Under the pieces are notes generated by a model. It was given only the letters and a program-made list of their open reading frames with translations. It made no database searches and was not told where the DNA came from. A stretch of DNA of 64,000 bases from assembly GCF_001885765.1 (NCBI RefSeq), contig NZ_JXKD01000004.1, positions 1 through 64,000 of the forward strand, read 5' to 3'. Positions within the stretch are counted from its first letter, which is position 1, and every line of letters starts with the position of its first letter. Both the position numbers and the translations under genes were made by a program. Source of the DNA: Enterococcus aquimarinus. Lineage in GTDB: Bacteria > Bacillota > Bacilli > Lactobacillales > Enterococcaceae. Positions 38,275 through 48,613 of this stretch are shown here, piece by piece.

Positions 38275-38308
38275 GTCCCTTACATTAAAATTAAATGAAT
38301 CTTTATCG

Positions 38309-38337
38309 TTGACTTTCATTTTATTCTCATGTAATAT
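38309..38337 (+). promoter_or_regulatory. Promoter of the trp operon
   Basis: TTGACT (38309-38314) and TAATAT (38332-38337), 17-base spacing. It is the only good promoter before trpE, so both T-boxes lie in one leader. Confidence 0.75.
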
Positions 38338-38387
38338 GATTTCAAATCAAATAAAAAGCGATACAAAAGAGAAGTAACTTTAGATAG

Positions 38388-38622
38388 ACTTTGCAGAGAG
38401 CTGATGGTGGTGAGAATCGGTAAGTCAATAGAGCGAAATGGACTTTTGTGCTGAAAGACTGAAAATAGTAGGTTTTTTCCGGGAACTCCCGTTAACGAGG
38501 AAGAGTATTATGTGATACTTGAGAGAGAAAATGAGAGAGAAACTTTCATTCATTGAGGTGGCACCGTGAATTCATCGCCCTCAACCATGCGGATATTTAG
38601 CATGGTTGAGGGTGTTTTTTTT
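38388..38622 (+). promoter_or_regulatory. T-box riboswitch 1 (tRNA-Trp)
   Basis: Stem I begins at AGAGAGCTGATGG with the GGTGAGAATC element. The specifier TGG (38439-38441) is followed by A and reads Trp. The T-box sequence GAGGTGGCACCGTG is at 38555-38568. The terminator pairs CCCTCAACCATGC with GCATGGTTGAGGG, then a T-run. Uncharged tRNA-Trp should favour the antiterminator. Confidence 0.93.
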
Positions 38623-38672
38623 CAATAATATTTCAATAATAATAGAAAGAAATCATAACTAAGAAGAGTAGT

Positions 38673-38924
38673 CAAAGAATGCGATGTTGTAGAGAGTCTG
38701 CGTTTGGTGAGAAGCAGATACATCCGCTTTGGTGAATGGGCTTGGTAGAAGAATCCTTGAAAGAAAAGTAGGGGATTTCCGGGAACTCCCGTTATAGAGA
38801 AAGATTGTTGATAGACAGTCGATAGAGATCATAAGAGCCTTTTGGTTGTTATGAATTGAGGTGGTACCGCGTATTTTCGCCCTCAAACACATGCTTTTAA
38901 GCATGTGTTTGAGGGCTTTTTTTA
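38673..38924 (+). promoter_or_regulatory. T-box riboswitch 2 (tRNA-Trp), in tandem
   Basis: A second complete T-box: AGAGAGTCTGCG with GGTGAGAAGCAG, specifier TGG (38737-38739), GAGGTGGTACCGCG around 38859-38872. The terminator is GCCCTCAAACACATGC with GCATGTGTTTGAGGGC plus seven Ts. It lies between T-box 1 and trpE with no promoter of its own visible, so polymerase must pass both switches. Confidence 0.93.
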
Positions 38925-38947
38925 TTACATTGAGGGAGTGTGTACAG

Positions 38948-40336
38948 ATGAGGAAAATCAAAAAAATGAATGGTGATTGTGTCACGCCAGTTTCGGCTTT
39001 TTTACGAATTCGAGGAAAAAATAAATGTTTACTAGAAAGTATCCCTCGAGAAAAAGAGACGAGTCGCTATTCGATTATTGCCTATGATCCTGTGTTAGAA
39101 CTGCAATATCAAGAAGGGACTTTTATAGTTAGCAATCAATTAACTGGTACGAGCAAAACGTATCAGACAACCGATCCGTTGAAGGAAATTGAACGATATG
39201 TCTTAAAAGAGACGGCGTTACTCGAAGACTTACCTTTTCAAGGAGGAGCGATTGGCTACGTGGGCTATGATGTGATTGCTTGTTATGAAGACATTGGAAC
39301 ATTGCCACCCGATGAACTAGCGATTCCGGCACTCGATTTATTATTGTTTGAACGCTTCGTGATTTTCGATCATCAGACAGAAGAAATGACCTTGGTCGTT
39401 GAGAATACATATAGTGATTGTGGTGAAGCGGAGTTAGAGAGTCAACTCGAAATGTTAGCTAGAGAATTAGGGACGCCAACGCCCAAAGAACAAGCACCGT
39501 TAGCCGATGAAACGTTACATTTTACGAGTAATTTTACGCAAGAAGCGTTTGAAGCGGTCGTTCAAGAAGCCAAAGACTTAATCACAGCGGGTGATCTCTT
39601 CCAAGTTGTGCCTTCTCAACGCCTACGAGCTCGTTTTAAACAAAGTCCTTTTGATTATTACCGGAAATTACGTTTGTCGAATCCTTCTGCCTACTTATAT
39701 TATTTAGATTTTAACGAAACCACCAAAGTCATTGGGACATCACCAGAAAGTCTCGTACAAGTCAAAGGAGAGAAAGTCTCGACGAATCCGATTGCCGGGA
39801 CCAGAAAACGGGGCGCCACTAAAGCAGAAGATAATCGTTTGGCAGAAGAATTACTAAATGATGAAAAAGAACGAGCAGAGCATTTGATGTTGATTGATTT
39901 AGGACGAAACGATATCGGTCAAATTGCTGAGATTGGGAGTGTGACGGTGCCGCTTTATATGGTGATTGAAAAATATCGTTATGTGATGCATATTGTATCT
40001 CTCGTTGAAGGCCGGTTGAAAAAAGGCTTAAGTGCAATGGACGCCTTAAAAGCGACGTTGCCAGCAGGAACCGTGAGTGGAGCGCCAAAAATTCGCGCAA
40101 TGACGCGCATTTATCAATGGGAACCGGTTCGTCGAGGGGTATATGCGGGGGCAGTCGGGTATTTTTCGCAAGACAATCAAGCGGATTTTGCGATTGGGAT
40201 TCGGACTCTCGTTTTAAAAGACCAAATGGCGTACGTACAAGCAGGAGCCGGAATCGTCTATGATTCCGATCCGACTTCTGAATATTTTGAGACGTTACAA
40301 AAAGCCAAAGCCCTCTTGGAGGTGGGAAAGAAATGA
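38948..40336 (+). CDS. trpE: Anthranilate synthase component I
   Basis: 462 residues from the ATG at 38948, with GAGGGAG upstream; the longer frame runs back into the T-box terminator and is not the start. The chorismate-binding half is complete (ITAGDLFQVVPSQRL, SPESLVQV, NPIAGTRKRG, ERAEHLMLIDLGRND, LPAGTVSGAPK). The N-terminal half should carry the Trp feedback pocket (LLESIPREKETSRYSIIAYDP). It makes anthranilate with TrpG. The stop overlaps the trpG start. Confidence 0.96.
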   Translation: MRKIKKMNGDCVTPVSAFLRIRGKNKCLLESIPREKETSRYSIIAYDPVLELQYQEGTFIVSNQLTGTSKTYQTTDPLKEIERYVLKETALLEDLPFQGGAIGYVGYDVIACYEDIGTLPPDELAIPALDLLLFERFVIFDHQTEEMTLVVENTYSDCGEAELESQLEMLARELGTPTPKEQAPLADETLHFTSNFTQEAFEAVVQEAKDLITAGDLFQVVPSQRLRARFKQSPFDYYRKLRLSNPSAYLYYLDFNETTKVIGTSPESLVQVKGEKVSTNPIAGTRKRGATKAEDNRLAEELLNDEKERAEHLMLIDLGRNDIGQIAEIGSVTVPLYMVIEKYRYVMHIVSLVEGRLKKGLSAMDALKATLPAGTVSGAPKIRAMTRIYQWEPVRRGVYAGAVGYFSQDNQADFAIGIRTLVLKDQMAYVQAGAGIVYDSDPTSEYFETLQKAKALLEVGKK

Positions 40337-40902
40337 TTTTAGTCGTAGATAATTATGATTCGTTTACCTTTAATTTAGTGCAGCAATTTAAAGACCAACC
40401 AATCATCGTCCTAAGAAATGATGATCCGACGTTATTCGAAGTCGCAAAAGAGGCTCGCGGGATTGTCCTATCGGCCGGACCGGGCCATCCAGCAGAGGCG
40501 GGTTTTCTAAAAGCAATCATCGAAAGATTTTATCAAACAACTCCGATTTTAGGGATTTGTTTAGGCCATCAAGCGATTGGGGAAGTCTTTGGGGGAACGA
40601 TTACGAAAGCTGCGAACATCATGCACGGCAAACAATCGCTGGTGACGTATCGTCCGATGGGAGTCTTCCAGGCGTTAGAGGGCGAATTACAAGTTATGCG
40701 TTATCATTCTTTAGTGATTGATCCAAAGACGTTTCCACACGAAGTACTAGAACAAGTTGCGGAGACGCCCGATGCAATTATGGCGATTCAACACAAAGAA
40801 TTTCCGGTGTTTGGATTACAATTTCATCCCGAATCATTAGGAACACCAAAGGGCCAAGCGTTCATTCAGCGATTTATCGAGATTGTGGAGGAGAGTCAAT
40901 GA
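40333..40902 (+). CDS. trpG: Anthranilate synthase component II (glutamine amidotransferase)
   Basis: 189 residues, class I amidotransferase. It opens ILVVDNYDSFTFNL; the nucleophile is C76 in GICLGHQAIGEVFGG, and His/Glu lie in LQFHPES. It supplies ammonia to TrpE. In some Firmicutes this subunit also serves folate synthesis as PabA; its place between trpE and trpD points to Trp here. It overlaps both neighbours by 4 bases. Confidence 0.95.
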   Translation: MILVVDNYDSFTFNLVQQFKDQPIIVLRNDDPTLFEVAKEARGIVLSAGPGHPAEAGFLKAIIERFYQTTPILGICLGHQAIGEVFGGTITKAANIMHGKQSLVTYRPMGVFQALEGELQVMRYHSLVIDPKTFPHEVLEQVAETPDAIMAIQHKEFPVFGLQFHPESLGTPKGQAFIQRFIEIVEESQ

Positions 40903-41903
40903 AAAAAATATTTGAACAATTATATAGAGGCGAACACTTATCATTTGAGGAAATGGCCGCGATAGCAGAAACGATTTTTAATGGCCAACTGTCTGAAGGT
41001 CAATTAGGTGCATTCCTTGTTGCTTTAAAGTATAACGGCGTCAATGTTGCCGAACTTTCAGCGTTAGCGCAAGTCATGCAAAAAAACGCGGTAACGATTA
41101 CGAACGCTCCCCTCAATTCCATGGATAATTGTGGAACGGGTGGCGATCACTCCAACAGTTTTAACATTTCAACGACAGCGGCTTTTGTCTTAGCAGCAGG
41201 TGGCATTGTGATGGCCAAACATGGCAATCGTAGTATTTCTAGTCGTTCAGGAAGTGCAGATACGTTAGAAGTATTAGGGATTCGTTTAGACGCGACACCA
41301 GAAGAACTAGGCGCGCTACTCAATCAGGTTGGGATTGCATTTTTGTTTGCTCCAGCTATGCATCCGAGCATGAGAGCCGTCATGAAAATTCGGCAGGAAT
41401 TGGCAACACCGACTATTTTTAATTTAATTGGTCCGCTGATTAATCCCGTACCATTAGAAACCCAATTGATGGGCACTTACGCAGGAGAAACTCTAGTCGA
41501 GACGGCCTTAACGTTAGGAAATTTAGGGCGTAAACAAGCAATCGTCATTCATGGTGCAGGTGGGATGGACGAAGCTAATTTATCGGGTACAACGCAGTGC
41601 GCGATGCTCCGAAACGGTCAAGTACACGAATTTAAATTAGTGCCAGAAGAATATGGCTTTAGCCCAACACCGATGAGTGCCATTACCGGTGGGAGTCCCA
41701 AAGAAAACGCTGAAATTTTACGCAATGTCTTAAAAAACCAACCCTCTCCTTATCTAGAGACTGTCGTGTTAAATGCCGGATTGGGCTTTTATGCGAATGG
41801 CAAAGTAACGAGTCTCGCTGATGGTTTTACTCTAGCCAGAGAATGCCTAGCTACGGGAGCGGCGTTCAATAAATTAGAAGCCCTTATCCAAGCGCAAAAA
41901 TAG
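40899..41903 (+). CDS. trpD: Anthranilate phosphoribosyltransferase
   Basis: 334 residues. The PRPP-binding loop is DNCGTGGDHSNSFNIST; KHGNRSISSRSGSAD and the metal-binding region near GAGGMDEANLSG are standard. It transfers the phosphoribosyl group to anthranilate. An ATGA overlap couples it to trpG. Confidence 0.96.
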   Translation: MKKIFEQLYRGEHLSFEEMAAIAETIFNGQLSEGQLGAFLVALKYNGVNVAELSALAQVMQKNAVTITNAPLNSMDNCGTGGDHSNSFNISTTAAFVLAAGGIVMAKHGNRSISSRSGSADTLEVLGIRLDATPEELGALLNQVGIAFLFAPAMHPSMRAVMKIRQELATPTIFNLIGPLINPVPLETQLMGTYAGETLVETALTLGNLGRKQAIVIHGAGGMDEANLSGTTQCAMLRNGQVHEFKLVPEEYGFSPTPMSAITGGSPKENAEILRNVLKNQPSPYLETVVLNAGLGFYANGKVTSLADGFTLARECLATGAAFNKLEALIQAQK

Positions 41904-41914
41904 GAGGAAGTCGC

Positions 41915-42673
41915 ATGAATTTTTTAGAGAAAATCCTTGCTGAAAAAGCAATTGAAGTAGAAAACATGCCGTTAGAAGAAGTAAAGCAAGTGAAGACACG
42001 ACCTTCATTTTATGAAACGGTTAAAAAGAGTCCAGAAAAAGTCCATTTACTCGGTGAAATTAAACGAGCCTCTCCATCAAAAGGGAATATTAATACCGAA
42101 ATCGATATTTTAGCACAGGCGAAGAAGTATCAAACAGCCGGTGTGAGCGGAATTTCCGTTTTGACCGATGAAGTCTTTTTCAAAGGAAGCATCGAAGATT
42201 TGAAATCGGTCAGTGAAGTGGTCGATGTTCCTTTGCTTTGTAAAGATTTTATTATTGATCAAAAGCAGCTGATTCGTGCTAAGAATGCTGGAGCAAGCAT
42301 GATTTTATTAATTGTAGCGGCGTTAACAAAAGAAAAATTAACTGAACTGTATCGTGCAGCGCGAGCGCTCGATTTAGAAGTCTTAGTTGAGACGCATGAC
42401 GGGGAGGAATTAGCGATTGCTCAAGCGTTAGGCGCAACAATCATTGGGGTCAATAATCGGAGTTTAAAAACTTTTGACGTTTCAATTGCAACAAGTGAAA
42501 CGTTAGCCCCAGAACCAAGCGAAATTTTATATATTAGCGAATCAGGATTTAAAACCGCGGATGATGTAGCCCGAGTAGCCAAAGCCTATGACGCAGTGTT
42601 AGTCGGAGAAACGCTAATGCGCGCTGAAAAGGCGAAAGAAGTAGCACAAGCGCTACAAGTGAGTCGCGTATGA
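41915..42673 (+). CDS. trpC: Indole-3-glycerol phosphate synthase
   Basis: 252 residues, a TIM barrel. LLGEIKRASPSKG, VPLLCKDFIID, LVETHDGEEL, IGVNNRSLKTF and ILYISESGF are the successive catalytic strand motifs. It closes the indole ring. AGGAGG precedes the ATG, and its end overlaps trpF. Confidence 0.96.
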   Translation: MNFLEKILAEKAIEVENMPLEEVKQVKTRPSFYETVKKSPEKVHLLGEIKRASPSKGNINTEIDILAQAKKYQTAGVSGISVLTDEVFFKGSIEDLKSVSEVVDVPLLCKDFIIDQKQLIRAKNAGASMILLIVAALTKEKLTELYRAARALDLEVLVETHDGEELAIAQALGATIIGVNNRSLKTFDVSIATSETLAPEPSEILYISESGFKTADDVARVAKAYDAVLVGETLMRAEKAKEVAQALQVSRV

Positions 42674-43293
42674 CGAAGGTGAAAATTTGTGGCTTAATGG
42701 ATCAAGTCACGGTCGATGAAACGGTTCAGGCGGGGGCAGATTACCTGGGCTTTGTTTTTGCCAAAAGCAAACGAAACATCACACCTGAGAAAGTTCGAGC
42801 CATCACCCGAAATGTACCCGAGAAAGTCAAGATAGTGGGTGTATTTGTTTCGCCAAGTTTGAAGGAACTGGAAGCCGTCATTCGGATCGCGAAACTTGAT
42901 TTGGTCCAAATTCATGGAGAGTTGTTCCCAGAAATCGTGTCGCGCATCTCTATCCCTGTGATTCAAAGTTTCGATGGTCAAAGTCCTGAACTCCCCTCCT
43001 TACTCGCTAGTAGTACCGCTGATTTTTACCTACTGGATGCCCCGATTACGAATGAAACCTATGCAGGGGGCAACGGCAAGACTTTCGATTGGCAAAAAAT
43101 CAGTTCAGAAAGTCAAAAACAATTAAAGAAAAAACCATTTTTTATTGCCGGAGGATTAACCCAAGCCAATGTGACAGAAGCGATTCAATTCTTTGAACCC
43201 TTTGCAGTTGATGTCTCAAGCAGTGTGGAAACAGATGGCGTGAAAGATGTAACGAAAATAAAAGCCTTTATCAAGGCAGTGAAGGAGCAATAA
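42670..43293 (+). CDS. trpF: Phosphoribosylanthranilate isomerase
   Basis: 207 residues. The general-base Cys lies in VKICGLMDQ, and the general-acid Asp in [22 protein letters not shown] and [17 protein letters not shown] are typical. The start overlaps trpC by 4 bases. Confidence 0.95.
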   Translation: MTKVKICGLMDQVTVDETVQAGADYLGFVFAKSKRNITPEKVRAITRNVPEKVKIVGVFVSPSLKELEAVIRIAKLDLVQIHGELFPEIVSRISIPVIQSFDGQSPELPSLLASSTADFYLLDAPITNETYAGGNGKTFDWQKISSESQKQLKKKPFFIAGGLTQANVTEAIQFFEPFAVDVSSSVETDGVKDVTKIKAFIKAVKEQ

Positions 43294-43295
43294 AG

Positions 43296-44498
43296 ATGTA
43301 TCAACAACCAGATGAAAAAGGCTTTTACGGTGATTTTGGCGGACAATTTGTTCCTGAAACACTCATGTTTGCCTTAAAAGAATTGACGGCCGCGTACGAA
43401 GATTCAAAAGAAGACGAAGCGTTTCAAAAAGAATTAGCCGCTTACTTAAGCGATTATGTCGGAAGAGAAACACCACTTTATTTCGCCGAACAATTAACAA
43501 AAAAACTCGGCGGGGCTAAAATTTATCTAAAAAGAGAAGATTTAAATCATACCGGAGCCCATAAAATCAACAATGCGTTAGGTCAAGTGTTACTGGCAAA
43601 GAAGATGGGGAAAAAGAAAATTATTGCTGAAACAGGTGCGGGACAACATGGGGTTGCGACCGCTACTGCTGCGGCTTTATTCGGTATGGAATGTACTATT
43701 TTTATGGGCGCACTGGATGTCAAACGCCAAGCCTTGAATGTCTTTCGGATGGAATTACTTGGTTCAAAAGTCGAAAGTGTGACAGCGGGAAATAACACGT
43801 TAAAGGATGCGGTCAATGAAGCCTTGCGTTACTGGGTCGCCAATGTGGAAGATACGCATTATATTTTAGGATCCGCGCTAGGACCTCATCCATTTCCTGA
43901 AATGGTCCGGGATTTTCAAAGCGTGATTGGCAAAGAAGCCCGCCAACAAATTCTAGCAAAAGAAGGCCGTTTACCAGACGTTGCGATGGCTTGTATTGGG
44001 GGTGGTAGTAACGCGATTGGTCTTTTTTATCCTTTTATCAATGACGAATCGGTTCGCTTAATTGGTGTCGAAGCCGGTGGAATGGGTGTAGAAACGGATG
44101 AACATGCGGCGACGATGACAAAAGGAGAAGTTGGCGTACTCCATGGGGCTCGTATGCATTTACTACAAGATGAGGACGGGCAAGTCATTGAACCGTATTC
44201 GATTTCAGCAGGTCTGGATTATCCCGGTGTCGGACCCGAACATTCTTATTTAGCACAAGTCAAACGAGCAGAGTACGTGGCAGTGACCGATGAGGAAGCC
44301 TTAGAAGCGTTCCATCTACTGTCGCAAACCGAAGGTATTATTCCGGCTTTGGAAAGTTCTCATGCTTTAGCGCAGGTAACCAAACTCGCACCAACGATGG
44401 ATAAAGAACAAATTATCGTAGTCTGCCTTTCTGGACGTGGTGATAAGGATGTTCAACAAATAAAAGAAAAAATGGAGGCCGAGACGAATGGTCGATAA
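43296..44498 (+). CDS. trpB: Tryptophan synthase beta chain
   Basis: 400 residues, the TrpB1 type. PLP lysine K90 lies in [12 protein letters not shown]. The phosphate loop is [12 protein letters not shown] and the substrate loop [12 protein letters not shown]. It condenses indole with serine. It is 2 bases after trpF with GAAGGAG before its ATG, and overlaps trpA by 11 bases. Confidence 0.97.
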   Translation: MYQQPDEKGFYGDFGGQFVPETLMFALKELTAAYEDSKEDEAFQKELAAYLSDYVGRETPLYFAEQLTKKLGGAKIYLKREDLNHTGAHKINNALGQVLLAKKMGKKKIIAETGAGQHGVATATAAALFGMECTIFMGALDVKRQALNVFRMELLGSKVESVTAGNNTLKDAVNEALRYWVANVEDTHYILGSALGPHPFPEMVRDFQSVIGKEARQQILAKEGRLPDVAMACIGGGSNAIGLFYPFINDESVRLIGVEAGGMGVETDEHAATMTKGEVGVLHGARMHLLQDEDGQVIEPYSISAGLDYPGVGPEHSYLAQVKRAEYVAVTDEEALEAFHLLSQTEGIIPALESSHALAQVTKLAPTMDKEQIIVVCLSGRGDKDVQQIKEKMEAETNGR

Positions 44499-45267
44499 AA
44501 GTTTAACCGTCTATTTACAAGAAAAAAAAGCAGCCGGACAGAAAATTTTTGTGCCGTATATTGTGGCTGGGGGAAATGGACTGGAACGCTTAGAAGACGA
44601 AATCAAGACGTTAGCTGAAAATGGTGCTACGGCAATCGAACTTGGAATTCCTTTTTCTGATCCTGTGGCGGACGGTCCGATTATCCAGAAGGCCGCGTTA
44701 GAAGCCTTTAAGCATAATGTCACGTTCCAAAAAATTATCGAAAAATTACAAGTCATACATTCGCCGGTTCCAATTGTTTTAATGGGCTACGCGAATTCAT
44801 TTTTTCATTACGGGTTAGAAAAGTTGTTGGTTGATTTAGAGAAGACCGATGTGAAAGGATTGATTATTCCTGACGTCCCTTATGAACATCGCGAACTAAT
44901 TTTGCCGAAACTAGCGCAGACAGATATCGCTTTGATTCAGTTAGTGACCTTAACAAGTACGAAAGAACGGATGCAAAAATTAGTCGAGGTTGGCGAAGGC
45001 TTTATTTATGCCGTGACAGTCAATGGGACAACCGGCATTGGTCAAACGTATCGGGATTCGTTAAATGAACACTTAGCCTTTATTACGCAAATGAGTTCCA
45101 TTCCTGTTCTAGCAGGCTTTGGCGTTTCAACGCGCGAGCAAGTGCAACGATTTAATGAATTTTGCGATGGGACAATTGTTGGCTCAAAACTCGTTGCTTC
45201 TTTAGCCGAAGAGGGCGTGGAAGCAACAGGTAGACTGGTGGCAGAACTGACAGGGAAGAATGAATAG
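44488..45267 (+). CDS. trpA: Tryptophan synthase alpha chain
   Basis: 259 residues. The catalytic Glu is in [17 protein letters not shown], the catalytic Asp in [24 protein letters not shown] and [10 protein letters not shown] bind the phosphate. It cleaves indole-glycerol phosphate and channels indole to TrpB. Last gene of the seven-gene trp operon. Confidence 0.96.
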   Translation: MVDKSLTVYLQEKKAAGQKIFVPYIVAGGNGLERLEDEIKTLAENGATAIELGIPFSDPVADGPIIQKAALEAFKHNVTFQKIIEKLQVIHSPVPIVLMGYANSFFHYGLEKLLVDLEKTDVKGLIIPDVPYEHRELILPKLAQTDIALIQLVTLTSTKERMQKLVEVGEGFIYAVTVNGTTGIGQTYRDSLNEHLAFITQMSSIPVLAGFGVSTREQVQRFNEFCDGTIVGSKLVASLAEEGVEATGRLVAELTGKNE

Positions 45268-45268
45268 C

Positions 45269-45302
45269 AAAAAAAGCGAACGATTCGTTGTTCGCTTTTT
45301 TT
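45269..45302. terminator. Bidirectional terminator between trpA and the LysR gene
   Basis: AAGCGAAC pairs with GTTCGCTT, with an A-run before and a T-run after. It overlaps the stop of the convergent LysR gene. Confidence 0.88.
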
Positions 45303-46230
45303 ATTCCTCCCCATAGATCTCAAACCCAAAACCTTTAATATGATTCTTCAACATCGTTAAATACGACCGCGCAATCGGACTGAGCTCTTTTTGTTTTTGT
45401 GTCAACCAACCGAGCGTAATCGTATCATCGTACTCTAAAGGGATGGCGACAATTTTATCGTCGTTTAACTCACTACTAATAATACCGGAACTAATCGTAT
45501 ACCCATTCAGTCCCACCATTAAATTAAAAATCGTCGCACGGTCGCTGACTTGGACGTTCATTTTACGAACTAACGTGCTTAAAATTTCTTCTGAAAAGTA
45601 GAAGGAATTATTTTCTCCTTGCTCATAGGAAAGATAAGGATAGTCTTCCAGATCTTCTAATGTCAGGGATTTTTTTTGTGTTAAAGGATTGTCGCGACTG
45701 ACAAAAACATGGGGTTTCGCATCAAAAAGGGGCGTAAAGACGAGATTTTTTTCTTTAAAGAGTTTGGTCATCACTTGTTTGTTAAAGGAATTTAAATACA
45801 AAATGCCGAGTTCACTCCGAAAACTAGTTAAGTCATTAAAAATATTTTCAGTTTCTGTTTCTCGTAACGTAAAACTATATTCATCGGTATCCACACTATG
45901 AATGAGTTCGACGAACGCATGCACAACGAATGCATAATGTTGGGCAGAAACGGAAAATGCTTGTTTACGCAATTGTTTATTTTTATATTTTTCTTCTAAT
46001 AAATTGACTTGATCAAGGATTTGTCGACTATAAGCTAAGAATTCCCGTCCTTCTTCGGTTAAGGTGACGCCTCGTGGATTACGTAAGAGAAGTTGGACGC
46101 CCATTTCACTTTCAAGTTCTTTAATGGCATTGGAAATACTTGGTTGCGTTAAAAATAATTCTTTGGCTGCTTCGTTAATGGAACCTTTTTCGACAATTTT
46201 TTCTAAGTAGAGTAACTGTTCTAAGCGCAT
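45301..46230 (-). CDS. LysR-family regulator of methionine genes (MtaR/MetR-like)
   Basis: 309 residues from the ATG at 46230, 6-7 bases after AAAGGAGG; the frame is open to 46251. The winged HTH is at the N-terminus (MRLEQLLYLEKIVEKGSINEAAKELFLTQPSISNAIKELE), and an effector-binding domain follows. It is divergent from metE, with a MET-box between them matching the site recognised by MtaR-type LysR regulators of streptococci. That supports control of metEF, probably with a methionine-pathway metabolite as effector. Confidence 0.85.
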   Translation of the reverse strand: MRLEQLLYLEKIVEKGSINEAAKELFLTQPSISNAIKELESEMGVQLLLRNPRGVTLTEEGREFLAYSRQILDQVNLLEEKYKNKQLRKQAFSVSAQHYAFVVHAFVELIHSVDTDEYSFTLRETETENIFNDLTSFRSELGILYLNSFNKQVMTKLFKEKNLVFTPLFDAKPHVFVSRDNPLTQKKSLTLEDLEDYPYLSYEQGENNSFYFSEEILSTLVRKMNVQVSDRATIFNLMVGLNGYTISSGIISSELNDDKIVAIPLEYDDTITLGWLTQKQKELSPIARSYLTMLKNHIKGFGFEIYGEE

Positions 46231-46265
46231 GAAAACCCTCCTTTTTTTCATACTATAGCAGAAGG

Positions 46266-46282
46266 TATAGTTTAAAGCTATA
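46266..46282. promoter_or_regulatory. MET-box operator
   Basis: TATAGTTTAAAGCTATA matches the streptococcal MET-box TATAGTTTnAAACTATA at all but one defined base. It lies 36 bases upstream of the LysR start and 81 bases before metE. A partial second element (ACTATAG) lies just beside it. Confidence 0.8.
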
Positions 46283-46363
46283 GCCAGGTCCTGTTTTTTA
46301 CAATTATCGGGAAATCAAAAAGCGTGATAGATTATTACCTAACAACTCAAGGGGGAATAACTT

Positions 46364-48610
46364 ATGACAACAACGATTATCGGTTTTCCAAGAATCGGCG
46401 AACAACGTGAATTAAAATATACGACTGAAAAATATTTCCGTCATGAAATGAACGCAGAAGAATTAGAAGCGTTTGGGAAAAGCTTACGTCAAAAACATTG
46501 GAACTTAATAAAAGACAGCGGAGTTGATACGATTCCAAGTAATGACTTTTCTTTTTATGATACGACATTAGATACCGCCTTTTTACTGAATTTAGTCCCT
46601 GAAGTATTAGCGACGATTGAATTATCCGATTTAGATAAATATTTTGCTTTGGCGCGTGGCTACCAAGGAGAAAAGGGCGACATCAAAGCACGACCGATGA
46701 AAAAATGGTTCAATACGAACTATCATTACATTGCACCAAAAATTGAACTAAACACAGACATTCAATTAGTCGGCACAAAAATCTTCGATGAGTATGTTGA
46801 AGCAAAAGAGTTAGGAATCGAAACGAGACCGGTGATTTTAGGTCCTTATTCCTTACTGCATCTCAGTGAACTGGATGAAGGGGTGAATCGCCAAGCGGTT
46901 ATCGAGGCTTTCGTTGTAGCATACAAAGCAGTCTTCACTCGCTTAACAACGCTAGGAGCTGAGTGGATTCAACTAGATGAACCGGCTTTAGTCAAAGATT
47001 TAACGTCGGATGAAATTGCTGAATTTGAAGGGATTTATCAAAGTTTGTTAGCTGACGAGACCATCAAAGTCTTATTACAAACATATTTTGGCGATGTTCG
47101 TGATATTTACGAGACACTCATTGCACTTCCTTTTGCTGGAATTGGTTTAGATTTTATTGAAGGGATTCAAAATAAAGCACTTGTTCAAAAAGGATTTCCT
47201 AAAGACAAAATCTTAGTTGCAGGAGTGGTCAACGGGAAAAATATTTGGCGCAATAACTATCAAACAACATTGGATCTATTAACCGAATTAGACGTGAAAA
47301 ATGTGGTGTTATCGACGTCATGCTCCTTACTTCATGTGCCTTTTACAACAGAAAATGAAACTTTCCCAGCTGAAATCAAAGAGCATTTCGCTTTTGCAAA
47401 AGAAAAATTAACAGAACTTTTGGAATTAAATGCGATTCTGGCTGGTAATGGGCAAGATGAATTAGCAGCCAACCAAGCCTTATTCACGAAAGAACGATTT
47501 GTAAAAAATAAAGCATTAAGTCAAAAAATTGCAAACTTAACAGAAAAAGATTTCACTCGTACGCCAGCTTTTGCTGAGCGTGAAGTCTTACAAAAAGCAC
47601 AATTTAACCTACCTGTTTTACCAACAACGACGATTGGTTCTTTCCCACAAACGAAAGAGGTTAAACAAACCCGTGCGAAATTTACTCGCCAAGAAATCAC
47701 CCAAGAAGCTTACGATAATTATATCGCAGCCCAGATTGACGACTGGTTGGCATGGCAAACATCGATTGATTTAGATATCTTAGTCCATGGAGAATTTGAG
47801 CGCAATGACATGGTGGAATACTTTGGTCAAAACTTATCGGGTTACTTATTTAGTCAAAATGGATGGGTACAATCTTATGGGACTCGTGGAGTGAAGCCAC
47901 CAATCATTTGGGGTGACGTTGTACGAGAACAAGCCATTACTGTCAAATGGTCGCAATATGCGCAAAGTCAGACGGATAAAATTGTCAAAGGCATGCTGAC
48001 AGGTCCGGTAACAATCTTAAACTGGTCGTTCCCTCGAGAAGATATTTCTTTGAGAGAGTCTACCTTGCAAATTGCGTTTGCGATTCAAGAAGAAGTCCTT
48101 GATTTAGAAGCAAATGGCATTCAAATGATTCAAATTGATGAAGCGGCGTTACGTGAAAAATTACCACTTAGAAAAACCGATTGGTACGAGGAGTATTTAG
48201 AGTGGGCCATTCCCGCATTTCGCTTAGTGCATAATAAAGTCCAAGCGAAGACGCAAATCCATACGCATATGTGTTATAGCGAGTTCACGGATATCATTTC
48301 AGCGATTGATCAAATGGATGCCGATGTGATTTCTTTTGAAGCTTCACGTTCCAATTTAGCGATTCTTGATGAATTACAACGCCAAAACTTTAAAACCCAA
48401 GTCGGACCAGGCGTTTATGATATTCACTCACCGCGAGTACCATCTGTGGAAGAGATTACGCAAACCATTGAGACGATTTTAACGAAAGTACCATTAGAAA
48501 AAGTTTGGATTAATCCAGACTGTGGCTTAAAAACTCGTGGAGTGCCAGAAACCCGGGCAAGTTTAGCCAACATGACGGAAGCAGTGAAAGAGATTAGAAA
48601 GGGGCTGTAG
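46364..48610 (+). CDS. metE: Cobalamin-independent methionine synthase
   Basis: 748 residues, two-barrel MetE. The N-terminal barrel starts [17 protein letters not shown]. The C-terminal barrel carries the zinc ligands in [10 protein letters not shown] and [11 protein letters not shown], plus [12 protein letters not shown]. It transfers methyl from 5-methyl-tetrahydrofolate triglutamate to homocysteine without B12. GGGGGA precedes the ATG. No S-box or T-box is visible in the leader, so control should be through the MET-box. Confidence 0.96.
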   Translation: MTTTIIGFPRIGEQRELKYTTEKYFRHEMNAEELEAFGKSLRQKHWNLIKDSGVDTIPSNDFSFYDTTLDTAFLLNLVPEVLATIELSDLDKYFALARGYQGEKGDIKARPMKKWFNTNYHYIAPKIELNTDIQLVGTKIFDEYVEAKELGIETRPVILGPYSLLHLSELDEGVNRQAVIEAFVVAYKAVFTRLTTLGAEWIQLDEPALVKDLTSDEIAEFEGIYQSLLADETIKVLLQTYFGDVRDIYETLIALPFAGIGLDFIEGIQNKALVQKGFPKDKILVAGVVNGKNIWRNNYQTTLDLLTELDVKNVVLSTSCSLLHVPFTTENETFPAEIKEHFAFAKEKLTELLELNAILAGNGQDELAANQALFTKERFVKNKALSQKIANLTEKDFTRTPAFAEREVLQKAQFNLPVLPTTTIGSFPQTKEVKQTRAKFTRQEITQEAYDNYIAAQIDDWLAWQTSIDLDILVHGEFERNDMVEYFGQNLSGYLFSQNGWVQSYGTRGVKPPIIWGDVVREQAITVKWSQYAQSQTDKIVKGMLTGPVTILNWSFPREDISLRESTLQIAFAIQEEVLDLEANGIQMIQIDEAALREKLPLRKTDWYEEYLEWAIPAFRLVHNKVQAKTQIHTHMCYSEFTDIISAIDQMDADVISFEASRSNLAILDELQRQNFKTQVGPGVYDIHSPRVPSVEEITQTIETILTKVPLEKVWINPDCGLKTRGVPETRASLANMTEAVKEIRKGL

Positions 48611-48613
48611 TCA

